Shown piece after piece: positions 14,718-21,641 of a stretch of 22,007 nucleotides of DNA. Origin of the DNA: JALHMQ01 sp037441125 (GTDB lineage: Bacteria; Pseudomonadota; Gammaproteobacteria; Burkholderiales; Burkholderiaceae_F); assembly GCA_037441125.1 (NCBI GenBank), contig JBBIST010000053.1, positions 1 through 22,007 on the forward strand. The letters run 5' to 3'. Below the pieces are notes generated by a model. The model ran no database searches. It saw only the letters and a program-made list of their open reading frames with translations, and was not told where the DNA came from. Within the stretch, counting starts at the first letter, position 1. The number at the start of each line of letters is the position of its first letter. The position numbers and the translations under genes are program-made.

Positions 14718-16142
14718 CTAGACGAAGAACAGGAAGGTCAGCAGCAGGTACAGCGGCAGCAGGAACGCGCCCGACCAGGCCATGTAGCCGAAGAAGCTCG
14801 GCATCGGCACGCCGCGCGAGAGCGCAACCGCCCGCACCATGAAGTTGGGCGCGTTGCCGATGTAGGTGTTCGCCCCCATGAACACCGCGCCGGCCGAGAT
14901 CGCGGTCAGCGTCGACGCCAGCGGTCCCATCAGCACCTGCGCGTCGCCGCCGGCCAGGTTGAAGAACACCAGGTAGGTCGGCGCGTTGTCGAGGAAGCTC
15001 GACAACGCGCCGGTGAGCCAGAAGTAGACCCAGTCGATCGGCGCGCCCGACGGATCGCTGACCAGCGCCACCAGCGGCGCCAGCGCACCGGCGTTTTCGG
15101 CCTGCAGGATCGCGATCACCGGCACGATCGTGACGAAGATGCCGGCGAAGAGCTTGCCCACCTCGACCATCGGCCCCCACTCGAAGTGGTTGTCGGCGCG
15201 GATGCGGCTCGAGGTGAACCAGAGCGAAAGCAACGTGATCGCCGCCAGCGCGAGGTTGCGCACGAGATCCTGCAGTTCGACCGGCGTGCCCAGGATCGTG
15301 ACCTTGATGCCGGGCTGCCACAGGCCCGACATCAGCACCGCCGCCAGCACCGCCGGTCCGAACACGAGCACGTTGATCCAGCCCTCGATGCGGATCGGCG
15401 CATCGGGCGTCGGGTCGACCGGGATCTGGTCCTCCTGGCGGAAGAACCAGCGGTCGAGAAAGTAGAAGACCACGAGCAGCACGATCGCCGACACCAGCAT
15501 CGGCCCGAGCATCGCGCGCGTGGTCCAGAAGAAGTCCACCCCCTTGAGGAAGCCCAGGAACAGCGGCGGGTCGCCGAGCGGCGTCAGCGAGCCGCCGATG
15601 TTGGCCACCAGGAAGATGAAGAAGATCACCACGTGTGTCCGATGGCGGCGCGCGTCGTTGGCGCGCAACAGCGGCCGGATCAGCAGCATCGCCGCGCCGG
15701 TGGTGCCGATCACGCTCGCCAGCGCCGTTCCGATGCCGAGCAGCGCCGTGTTGACCGCCGGCGAGCCGCGCAGGTTGCCGCGGATGTAGATGCCGCCGGC
15801 GGTCGCGTACAGCGCCGTGAGCAGAAGGATGAACGGGATGAACTCGGCCACGAGCGTGTGCGCCAGCGCCTGCAGCGCCGGGCCGACGCCTACGTGCTCG
15901 GCGAACGGCAACAAGAACGCCGCCGCGCACGCCGCCGAGACCTTGCCGTAGTGCCGGTGCCAGAACGCCGCGGCGAGCAGCGGACCGAGCGCGATCGCCA
16001 GCAGGATCGACGCGAACGGCAAGGCCCAGAGCAAAGACAGCGCGGCGCCGTCGAGACCGCTGGCGCCGGCGTCGCCGGCCACGCCGAGCAGCAGCACACC
16101 GGCCCACCGCCGGCGGCGGCCGGCGCCGGTTGCGAGCGTCAA
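14718..16142 (-). CDS. Sodium:proton antiporter, NhaD/CitMHS_2 type
   Basis: A 474-residue polytopic protein of the ion transporter superfamily that includes NhaD, ArsB and citrate transporters. Supporting motifs are FWHRHYGKVSA after the first helices, ANIGGSLTPLGDPPLFLGFLKGV (about residues 175-197), LSSFLDNAPTYLVFFNLAGG near residue 370, and GANTYIGNAPNFMVRA near 420; the two Asn-Ala-Pro segments are typical of the superfamily's paired discontinuous helices. A basic N-terminus followed by a hydrophobic stretch ending DAGASG suggests a signal peptide or first helix. The start is TTG at 16142, one base after the LutC-family stop (TGAgTTG), with GGAG in the end of that gene. Sodium is the likely substrate but an organic anion is not excluded. 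Confidence 0.88.
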   Translation of the reverse strand: MTLATGAGRRRRWAGVLLLGVAGDAGASGLDGAALSLLWALPFASILLAIALGPLLAAAFWHRHYGKVSAACAAAFLLPFAEHVGVGPALQALAHTLVAEFIPFILLLTALYATAGGIYIRGNLRGSPAVNTALLGIGTALASVIGTTGAAMLLIRPLLRANDARRHRTHVVIFFIFLVANIGGSLTPLGDPPLFLGFLKGVDFFWTTRAMLGPMLVSAIVLLVVFYFLDRWFFRQEDQIPVDPTPDAPIRIEGWINVLVFGPAVLAAVLMSGLWQPGIKVTILGTPVELQDLVRNLALAAITLLSLWFTSSRIRADNHFEWGPMVEVGKLFAGIFVTIVPVIAILQAENAGALAPLVALVSDPSGAPIDWVYFWLTGALSSFLDNAPTYLVFFNLAGGDAQVLMGPLASTLTAISAGAVFMGANTYIGNAPNFMVRAVALSRGVPMPSFFGYMAWSGAFLLPLYLLLTFLFFV

Positions 16143-16143
16143 C

Positions 16144-16839
16144 TCAGGCTCCGCTGACGATGACCAAATGGACGCGGAACGGTCCGTGCGCGCCGAGCAC
16201 GATCGTCTGCTCGATGTCGCCGGTGCGCGAGGGCCCGCTCACCATGTTGATCGCGCGCGGCATCATCGACTCGGCGCCGCGCTCGGTGCGCAGCAGCGCG
16301 AAGGCATCTTCCATCGTCGCCACGATGCGCGCTGCCGGCACCAGCGCGATGTGCGTGGCCGGCAGCAGATGCGTGGCCGCCGGCGTCTGCGGCGACGACA
16401 GCAGCACCAGCGTCCCGGTCTCGGCCAGGGCGCAGTAGCAGCCGGTGATGCCGACCGGATCGGCGCCGTCGCGCTCGTCGCGCTTCGGCGGCCTGGCCTC
16501 GACCGCGAGCCCGGCGCCGGCCCAGTCCAGATGGGCAAGCGTGTCCCAGGCCACCGCGCTGCGTCCGAGCCCGTGAGTCGCCAGATAGCGCGCCACCGCC
16601 GCCGGCGCCGCCGCCCAGTCGGCAACCTCCTCGACCGTGCTCGCCATGCGTTCGGCGGCCGCGCGCAGGCGCGCCACGAGATCGCCGGCGAGCGGCGGAC
16701 GCGGACCGCTCGGATGGCGCACCAGGTAGTCGGCCACCGCTGCGCGCTCGGATTCGGTGACTGCACCGCCGCGCTTCTGCGCGGCGCGGATGCCGGCGAA
16801 GATGGCGGCGCGTGCGCGGGCGGTGTCGAGTTCGTCCAT
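16144..16839 (-). CDS. LutC/YkgG-family protein (orphan)
   Basis: A 231-residue member of the LUD domain (DUF162) family whose best-known members are LutC and the C-terminal part of LutB in L-lactate oxidation. The conserved half begins at GITGCYCALAETGTLVL (residues 130-146), continues with LLPATHIALVP, and ends with INMVSGPSRTGDIEQTIV and LGAHGPFRVHLVIV, so the presumed ligand site is complete. The partners LutA (Cys-rich) and LutB (ferredoxin-like) are not nearby, so a role in lactate use is not supported by context. It starts with ATG at 16839, 47 bases after pncB, and is coupled to the Na+/H+ antiporter gene downstream. Confidence 0.88.
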   Translation of the reverse strand: MDELDTARARAAIFAGIRAAQKRGGAVTESERAAVADYLVRHPSGPRPPLAGDLVARLRAAAERMASTVEEVADWAAAPAAVARYLATHGLGRSAVAWDTLAHLDWAGAGLAVEARPPKRDERDGADPVGITGCYCALAETGTLVLLSSPQTPAATHLLPATHIALVPAARIVATMEDAFALLRTERGAESMMPRAINMVSGPSRTGDIEQTIVLGAHGPFRVHLVIVSGA

Positions 16840-16863
16840 GGCGAGGGCCCTGGTGGGCGGGCG

Positions 16864-16869
16864 ATTCTA
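16864..16869 (-). promoter_or_regulatory. Candidate -10 box between pncB and the LutC-family gene
   Basis: Minus-strand TAGAAT (preceded by GA) in the 47-base gap. Transcription would begin about 17 bases before the ATG at 16839. No matching -35 is seen at 17 bases, so an internal operon promoter is only possible. Confidence 0.3.
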
Positions 16870-16886
16870 TCGGCGCGGCGCGGCGC

Positions 16887-18065
16887 CTAGGCCTTGATCT
16901 GGAACACCTGGCGCAGATAGGCGAGATAGGCCTCGTCGTCGCACATGTTCTTCTCCGGCGAGTCGGACAGCTTGGCCACCGGCTGACCGTTGCAGCGGAC
17001 CATCTTGATCACGATCTGCGGCGCTACGTAGCCGAGGTCGTTGGTCAGATGGGTGCCGACGCCGAAGGCGGTGCGCGCGCGGTCGCGGAAGCGCAGATAG
17101 AGCTCGACCACGCGCGCGAAGGTCAGTGCGTCCGAGAACACCAGCGTCTTGGTGCGCGGGTCGATGCGGTGCGCCTCGTAATGGCGGATCATGCGCTCGC
17201 CCCAGGCGATCGGATCGCCGGAGTCGTGGCGCGCACCGTCGAACAGCTTGCAGAAGTACAGGTCGAAGTCGCGCAGGAAGGCGTCGAGCCCATAGACGTC
17301 GGACAGGGCGATGCCGAGGTCGCCGCGATACTCGCGCGCCCAGGTCTCGAAGGCGAAGGTCTGCGAATCGCGCAGGCGCGGGCCGAGCGCCTGACAGGCC
17401 TGTAGATACTCGTGCGCCATCGTGCCCAGCGGTATCAGCCCGTGCTTCATCGCGAAGTGGACGTTGCTCGTGCCGGCCAGATGGGCGCGAAAGTCGCGCT
17501 TCAGGGTCTGCAGCACCTCGTCGTGCCAGGCGCGCGAGAAACGGCGCCGGGTGCCGTAATCGGCGATGCGCGGGCCGTCGCCGCCGGCTAGGCGCGCATC
17601 GTTGGCGACGAGCTCGATCTTGGCGCGCAGCCGCCGCCGGCCCTCGGCGTAGTCCGGGTTTGGCTGCGTGGCACGGAAGTAGGCCTCGTTGACGATCGCC
17701 AGCACCGGGACTTCGAACAGGATCGTGTGCAGCCACGGCCCGCGGATCACGAGCTCGAGTTCGCCGTTGGCCGCGGCGCTGACCGCGATGTACTTTGTGT
17801 TGAGCTGGAACAGGCCGAGGAAGTCAACGAAGTCGCTCTTGATGAAGCGCAGCGCGCGCAGATAGACGAGTTCGTCCTCGGCAAAGCGCAGCGTGCACAG
17901 CGCCGCCACCTGCTCGCGGATCGCGCCGACGCAGGGCGCGAAATCAACGCCGGCGGTGCGGCACTTGAAGCGGTACTCGACCTGGGCGCCCGGAAAGTGA
18001 TGCAGGACGACCTGCATCATCGTGAACTTGTACAGGTCGGTATCGAGCAGACTGGAGATGATCAC
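16887..18065 (-). CDS. pncB: Nicotinate phosphoribosyltransferase
   Basis: A 392-residue enzyme of NAD salvage in the cytoplasm: nicotinate plus PRPP (with ATP hydrolysis) gives nicotinate mononucleotide. The start region SLLDTDLYKFTMMQVVLHHF and GTSNVHFAMKHGLIPLGTMAHE (residues 198-219) are diagnostic. His218 in the latter segment matches the histidine phosphorylated in Salmonella PncB, as far as I recall the alignment. FDGARHDSGDP and SDALTF (about residues 285-325) contribute the phosphate site. Length is normal (about 400). The start is GTG at 18065 because members begin one or two residues before ISSLLDTD; the longer upstream frame is Arg-rich noise. It is divergent from fdxA and heads the long minus-strand gene run. 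Confidence 0.95.
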   Translation of the reverse strand: MIISSLLDTDLYKFTMMQVVLHHFPGAQVEYRFKCRTAGVDFAPCVGAIREQVAALCTLRFAEDELVYLRALRFIKSDFVDFLGLFQLNTKYIAVSAAANGELELVIRGPWLHTILFEVPVLAIVNEAYFRATQPNPDYAEGRRRLRAKIELVANDARLAGGDGPRIADYGTRRRFSRAWHDEVLQTLKRDFRAHLAGTSNVHFAMKHGLIPLGTMAHEYLQACQALGPRLRDSQTFAFETWAREYRGDLGIALSDVYGLDAFLRDFDLYFCKLFDGARHDSGDPIAWGERMIRHYEAHRIDPRTKTLVFSDALTFARVVELYLRFRDRARTAFGVGTHLTNDLGYVAPQIVIKMVRCNGQPVAKLSDSPEKNMCDDEAYLAYLRQVFQIKA

Positions 18066-18129
18066 GGCGCGGATCCCGGGCGAGGCGGACGGCGCGATCG
18101 CTCGAGCCGGACGCGCCGCCGGCGCCGAT

Positions 18130-18161
18130 CGCGAGTATCGCGCATGCCGGCGCCGCCTCAC
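18130..18161 (-). promoter_or_regulatory. Candidate pncB promoter with inverted repeat
   Basis: On the minus strand GTGAGG (18161-18156) and GATACT (18139-18134) are spaced by 16 bases. The -10 is overlapped by the inverted repeat CGCGA-GTA-TCGCG (18130-18142), which could be an operator. Support is limited to these matches. Confidence 0.3.
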
Positions 18162-18181
18162 CGACGCGCCGCCGGCCAAGC

Positions 18182-18209
18182 TCGAAACGCCGATGCGCGG
18201 CGCTAGAAT
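18182..18209 (+). promoter_or_regulatory. Candidate sigma70 promoter for fdxA
   Basis: TCGAAA (18182-18187, four of six matches to TTGACA), a 16-base spacer and TAGAAT (18204-18209, five of six) give the best promoter candidate of the window. The predicted start near 18216 would leave a leader of about 50 bases before the ATG at 18266. Confidence 0.5.
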
Positions 18210-18265
18210 GCGGTGCCGAATTCACGCTGCAACGCCTGCGCCGGCGACCCGGCCCAACCTGCATC

Positions 18266-18589
18266 ATGACCCACGTCGTCACCGAGCCCTGCATCAAGTG
18301 CAAGTACACCGACTGCGTCGATGTCTGTCCGGTCGACTGCTTCCGCGAAGGGCCGAACATGCTGGCGATCGAGCCCGACGAGTGCATCGACTGCGCCGTG
18401 TGCATCCCCGAGTGCCCGGTGACCGCGATCTACGCCGAGGAAGACGTGCCCGAGGACCAGCGCAAATTCATCGCCCTGAACGTCGAGCTGGCGAAAAAGT
18501 GGCCGTCGATCACGCGCATGAAGCCGCACCCGGCCGATGCCGACGAGTGGAAGGACGTGCGCGCCAAGATGCAGTACCTCGAGCGTTGA
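18266..18589 (+). CDS. fdxA: 7Fe-8S ferredoxin
   Basis: A 107-residue low-potential ferredoxin, nearly colinear with Azotobacter vinelandii FdI. Cysteines are at 9, 12, 17, 21, 25, 40, 43, 46 and 50. By comparison with FdI, Cys9, Cys17 and Cys50 hold the [3Fe-4S] cluster, and Cys21, Cys40, Cys43 and Cys46 hold the [4Fe-4S] cluster; Cys12 and Cys25 are free. The C-terminal half (VPEDQRKFIALNVELAKKWP) and the ending YLER are characteristic. The ATG at 18266 fits the family start MTHVVTEPCIKC. It acts as a cytoplasmic one-electron carrier; the partner is unknown. It is divergent from pncB by 200 bases and precedes phaZ by 195 bases, with a possible hairpin between them. Confidence 0.97.
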   Translation: MTHVVTEPCIKCKYTDCVDVCPVDCFREGPNMLAIEPDECIDCAVCIPECPVTAIYAEEDVPEDQRKFIALNVELAKKWPSITRMKPHPADADEWKDVRAKMQYLER

Positions 18590-18611
18590 ACGAGACCGCC
18601 TGCGATCGCCC

Positions 18612-18641
18612 GCGCCGCCGGTCGGCCGGCCGGCGAGGCGC
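18612..18641 (+). terminator. Weak hairpin after fdxA
   Basis: GCGCCGCCGG (18612-18621) pairs with CCGGC-GA-GGCGC (18630-18641) except for a GA bulge. No T run follows. It lies 23 bases after the fdxA stop. The remaining 18642-18784 stretch holds only possible promoter scraps such as TACACT at 18697-18702 for phaZ. Confidence 0.3.
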
Positions 18642-18784
18642 CGGAATCGACGCCTTGGCGACCGCAGTTGCAGCGATCGCCGGCGGCAATCCGCCCTACA
18701 CTGCCAACTATTACCGCAATCGGGCCACCGGCAAGGCAGGCGCAGACCTGCACCGCCCGGTTCTGCCGCTGAGGGGAGATCGGC

Positions 18785-20020
18785 GTGCTCTATCACCTGC
18801 ATGACCTGCAGCGCAAACTGCTCAACCCGCTGTCGCTGTGGGCGCAGGCCACCTCGGAGTTGTTTTCTTCGCCCTACAGCCCGCTGTCGTACACGCCCTT
18901 CTCGCGCCGGCTCGCGGCCGGCTACGACCTGCTGCACCGGGTCGGCAAGCACTACGACAAGCCGCCGTTTGCCCTCGCCTCGACCCGCGTTGACGGCGCC
19001 GAGGTGGCGGTGCGCGAGGTCACCGTCCTGAGCCGGCCGTTCTGCCGGCTGCTGCACTTCGAGCGCGACCTGTCGCAGGCAGCGGCCTCTCGCCGCACCG
19101 ATCCGCGCGTGCTGCTGGTGGCGCCGTTGTCGGGTCACCACGCGACCCTGCTGCGCGACACGGTGCGCGCCCTGCTGCCCGAGCACGAGGTCTGGATCAC
19201 CGACTGGATCGACGCCCGGCTGGTGCCGCTGGCGCAGGGGCCGTTTCACCTCGACGACTACGTCGCCTACGTGACCGAGTTCATCCGCCTCCTCGGGCCC
19301 GACGTGCACGTGATTTCGGTGTGCCAGCCGACCGTGCCGGTACTGGCGGCGGTGTCGCTGATGGCGGCCGCCGGCGACCCCAAGCTGCCGCGCTCGATGA
19401 CGATGATGGGCGGTCCGATCGACACCCGGCGCAATCCGACCCAGGTCAATGCGCTCGCCACGCGCAAGTCGATCGAGTGGTTCGAGACGCACGTGATCTT
19501 CAAGGTGCCCGAACAGCACCCGGGCTACCTGCGCCGTGTCTACCCGGGCTTCCTGCAGCACGCCGGATTCGTGGCCATGAACCCGGACCGGCACCTGAAC
19601 TCGCACTGGGACTACTACCTCGATCTGGTCAAGGGCGACCTCGAGGACGCCGAAGGTCATCGCCGCTTCTACGACGAGTACAACGCCGTGCTCGACCTGC
19701 CGGCCGAGTACTACCTGGACACGATCCGGATCGTGTTCCAGGAGCATCGGCTGCCGCGCGGTGCCTGGCAGGTCGGCGGCGAGCGGGTCGCGCCCGAAGC
19801 GATCCGCACCGTGGCGCTGTTCACGATCGAGGGCGAACTCGACGACATCTCGGGCAGCGGCCAGACACGCGCCGCGCATGACCTGTGCCGGAACATCCCG
19901 GCCGAGCGCAAGCGACACCTGACCGCGCAGGGCGCCGGCCACTACGGCATTTTCTCCGGCCGCCGCTGGCGCGAGTCGATCTACCCGCAGATCCGCGAGT
20001 TCATCCGCGAAGCCGCCTGA
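18785..20020 (+). CDS. phaZ: Intracellular polyhydroxybutyrate depolymerase
   Basis: A 411-residue enzyme of the PhaZa1 type that mobilises native PHB granules inside the cell. The nucleophile is cysteine rather than serine: Cys180 in ISVCQPTVPV. Asp353 or Asp354 in EGELDDISG and His386 in GAGHYGIF complete the triad, close to Cys183, Asp355 and His388 of the Ralstonia eutropha enzyme. The N-terminus MLYHLHDLQRKLLNPLSLWA and the absence of a signal peptide also fit that family. The start is GTG at 18785, preceded by GGGGAG with good spacing. It appears to be a single-gene unit after fdxA. The window also encodes a PHA-system protein at 6515-6862, about 12 kb away. Confidence 0.95.
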   Translation: MLYHLHDLQRKLLNPLSLWAQATSELFSSPYSPLSYTPFSRRLAAGYDLLHRVGKHYDKPPFALASTRVDGAEVAVREVTVLSRPFCRLLHFERDLSQAAASRRTDPRVLLVAPLSGHHATLLRDTVRALLPEHEVWITDWIDARLVPLAQGPFHLDDYVAYVTEFIRLLGPDVHVISVCQPTVPVLAAVSLMAAAGDPKLPRSMTMMGGPIDTRRNPTQVNALATRKSIEWFETHVIFKVPEQHPGYLRRVYPGFLQHAGFVAMNPDRHLNSHWDYYLDLVKGDLEDAEGHRRFYDEYNAVLDLPAEYYLDTIRIVFQEHRLPRGAWQVGGERVAPEAIRTVALFTIEGELDDISGSGQTRAAHDLCRNIPAERKRHLTAQGAGHYGIFSGRRWRESIYPQIREFIREAA

Positions 20021-20156
20021 GCCGGCCGCGCCGGCCTGTGCCGTGTCAGCAGTTCCAGCGCAGCGCGTGCACGCGCCGGCGCAGGGCCGGCATGACGTAA
20101 GCTTTCGCCCGCGAGCCGCGACCGTCGTCGCCGGCCACTACCGCAAGGAGTCCCGG

Positions 20157-20558
20157 ATGCCCGCCTTCCGTCGCACCGTCGCCGCGATCGCTGCCGCCAG
20201 CGTGCTCGGCACCACCTTCCCCGCGCTGGCGCAGCCGGCGGCCGTCGAAGCGCCGGCCCTGGTCACGACCACGGAAGCGCTCGCCGGCAACAGCGTCCAG
20301 CAGCGTCTCGGCGCCCTGCTCGAGCGCGCCGAGGTGCGCGAAGCGCTGGCCGCGCGCGGCGTCGATCCGGCGCAGGTCGAAGCACGCGTAGCCGCGCTCA
20401 GCGACCAGGAGGCGCGCCTGCTGGCCGAGCAGCTCGACCGCCTGCCGGCCGGCGCCAGCGACGTGCTCGGCGTGCTGTTCGCGGTGTTCCTGATCCTGCT
20501 GATCACCGACATCCTCGGTCTGACCAAGGTGTTCCCGTTCACCAAGGCGATCCGCTGA
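20157..20558 (+). CDS. PA2779-family protein
   Basis: A 133-residue exported protein of unknown function. It has an N-terminal signal sequence with a likely cleavage after ALA at about residue 25. A helical soluble part follows, with VDPAQVEARVAALSDQEARLLAEQ and the phrase DRLPAGAS. A single C-terminal membrane helix (about residues 105-124) ends in the family signature LLITDILGLTKVFPFTKAIR. Start at ATG 20157 is supported by AAGGAG seven bases upstream; the open frame further upstream is noise. In Pseudomonas the homologue sits beside a C39-like peptidase protein (PA2778), which is not found here. The DUF3460 gene follows within 11 bases. Confidence 0.88.
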   Translation: MPAFRRTVAAIAAASVLGTTFPALAQPAAVEAPALVTTTEALAGNSVQQRLGALLERAEVREALAARGVDPAQVEARVAALSDQEARLLAEQLDRLPAGASDVLGVLFAVFLILLITDILGLTKVFPFTKAIR

Positions 20559-20569
20559 CCGTGGACACG

Positions 20570-20767
20570 ATGGCGACCGGTTACGAGTCCGAACTGACGC
20601 GCTTCCTCAAGGAACTGAAGGCGCGCGACCCCGATATCGAGCGCCGCCAGCGCGAGGCCCGCGCCCTGTGGTGGGACCGCGAGCTCGACCGCGACCAGTT
20701 GCGGCGCGCGCAGGAAGCGCGCGTGCCGCAGCGCGGCTACGTCTACTTCACGCCAGAGGAAGCGTGA
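20570..20767 (+). CDS. DUF3460 family protein
   Basis: A 65-residue soluble protein matching DUF3460, a small betaproteobacterial family of unknown function. It shows the conserved start YESELTRFLKELKARDPDIE, the RRQREARALWWD core and the C-terminal VPQRGYVYF. ATG at 20570 is preferred because members begin just before the Tyr-Glu-Ser; a GTG at 20561 would add three residues. The last bases overlap scpA (GTGA), so translation is coupled. The arrangement DUF3460-scpA is recurrent in Burkholderiales, which supports the taxonomic placement. Confidence 0.9.
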   Translation: MATGYESELTRFLKELKARDPDIERRQREARALWWDRELDRDQLRRAQEARVPQRGYVYFTPEEA

Positions 20768-21633
20768 GTGAACTGAGCGCGCGCGCAAGTGCCGAGCCGG
20801 CGTTGCCGCCGCCGGCCGCCGACGCCGCAGATGTCTCGCCGCAGGTGATCGACGGCGTGGCCCTGGCGCGCCTGTACGGCGAGCCGCTGTTCGCGCTGCC
20901 GCAGGACCTGTACATCCCGCCCGATGCGCTCGAGGTCTTCCTCGAAGCCTTCGAAGGCCCGCTCGACCTGCTGCTGTACCTGATCCGGCGCCAGAACTTC
21001 AACGTCCTCGACATCCCGATGGCGCCGTTGACCGAGCAGTACCTCGCCTACATCGACCAGATCCGCAGCCGCAACCTGGAGCTGGCGGCCGAGTACCTGC
21101 TGATGGCGGCGATGCTGATCGAGATCAAGAGCCGGATGCTGCTGCCGCCGCGCGCCGCCCGCGACGGCGAAGACTGCGAGGATCCGCGCGCCGAGCTGGT
21201 GCGGCGCCTGGTCGAGTACGAGAGGATCAAGCTCGCCGCGGCGCGCATCGACGAGCTGCCGCACCTCGGCCGCGACTTCGTGCGCGCCGCGGTGGCGATC
21301 GACCGCGAGGCGCAGCGCCGCTGGCCCGAGCTTGGCCTGATCGACCTCGCCCAGGCCTGGGCCGAAGTGCTCCGGCGCGCGCGCCTGTACACGCACCACC
21401 GGATCGGCCGCGAAGAGCTGTCGGTGCGCGAGCACATGAGCTTGATTCTCAAGCGCCTGCAGGGCGCGCGTTTCCTGGAGTTCGGCGAGCTGTTCGACCC
21501 CGCGCGCGGGGTGCCGCTGGTGGTTGTGCACCTGCTGGCGCTGCTCGAACTGGCGCGCGAGAACCTGGTCGAGATCACCCAGGCCAGCCCCTTCGCGCCG
21601 ATCTACGTGCGCCTGGCCTACACGCCGAGTTGA
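20764..21633 (+). CDS. scpA: Segregation and condensation protein A
   Basis: A 289-residue kleisin that bridges the SMC heads and binds ScpB in the chromosome-organising condensin complex. The N-terminal SMC-neck-binding domain is clear: FEGPLDLLLYLIRRQNFNVLD (from about residue 64), then LTEQYLAYI and AAEYLLMAAMLIEIKSRMLLP. The C-terminal winged-helix part ends with VVHLLALLELARENLVEITQ and YVRLAY. About 45 extra N-terminal residues (Ala/Pro-rich, then ALPQDLYIPPDALEV) are typical of betaproteobacterial forms. The start is GTG at 20764, overlapping the DUF3460 stop by four bases. A gene for scpB does not follow directly. Confidence 0.94.
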   Translation: MSELSARASAEPALPPPAADAADVSPQVIDGVALARLYGEPLFALPQDLYIPPDALEVFLEAFEGPLDLLLYLIRRQNFNVLDIPMAPLTEQYLAYIDQIRSRNLELAAEYLLMAAMLIEIKSRMLLPPRAARDGEDCEDPRAELVRRLVEYERIKLAAARIDELPHLGRDFVRAAVAIDREAQRRWPELGLIDLAQAWAEVLRRARLYTHHRIGREELSVREHMSLILKRLQGARFLEFGELFDPARGVPLVVVHLLALLELARENLVEITQASPFAPIYVRLAYTPS

Positions 21634-21641
21634 GTTCCGCG

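Noticed and set aside
13254..16157. A 967-codon open frame on the plus strand across the exchanger and NhaD-type genes
   Set aside because: It is opposite two clearly recognisable transporters and its translation is a run of Gln, Arg, His and Asp typical of the reverse of GC-biased codons.
18066..18179. Upstream extension of pncB by 38 codons
   Set aside because: Arg/Ala-rich and absent from the family; GTG 18065 puts the start where known PncB proteins begin.
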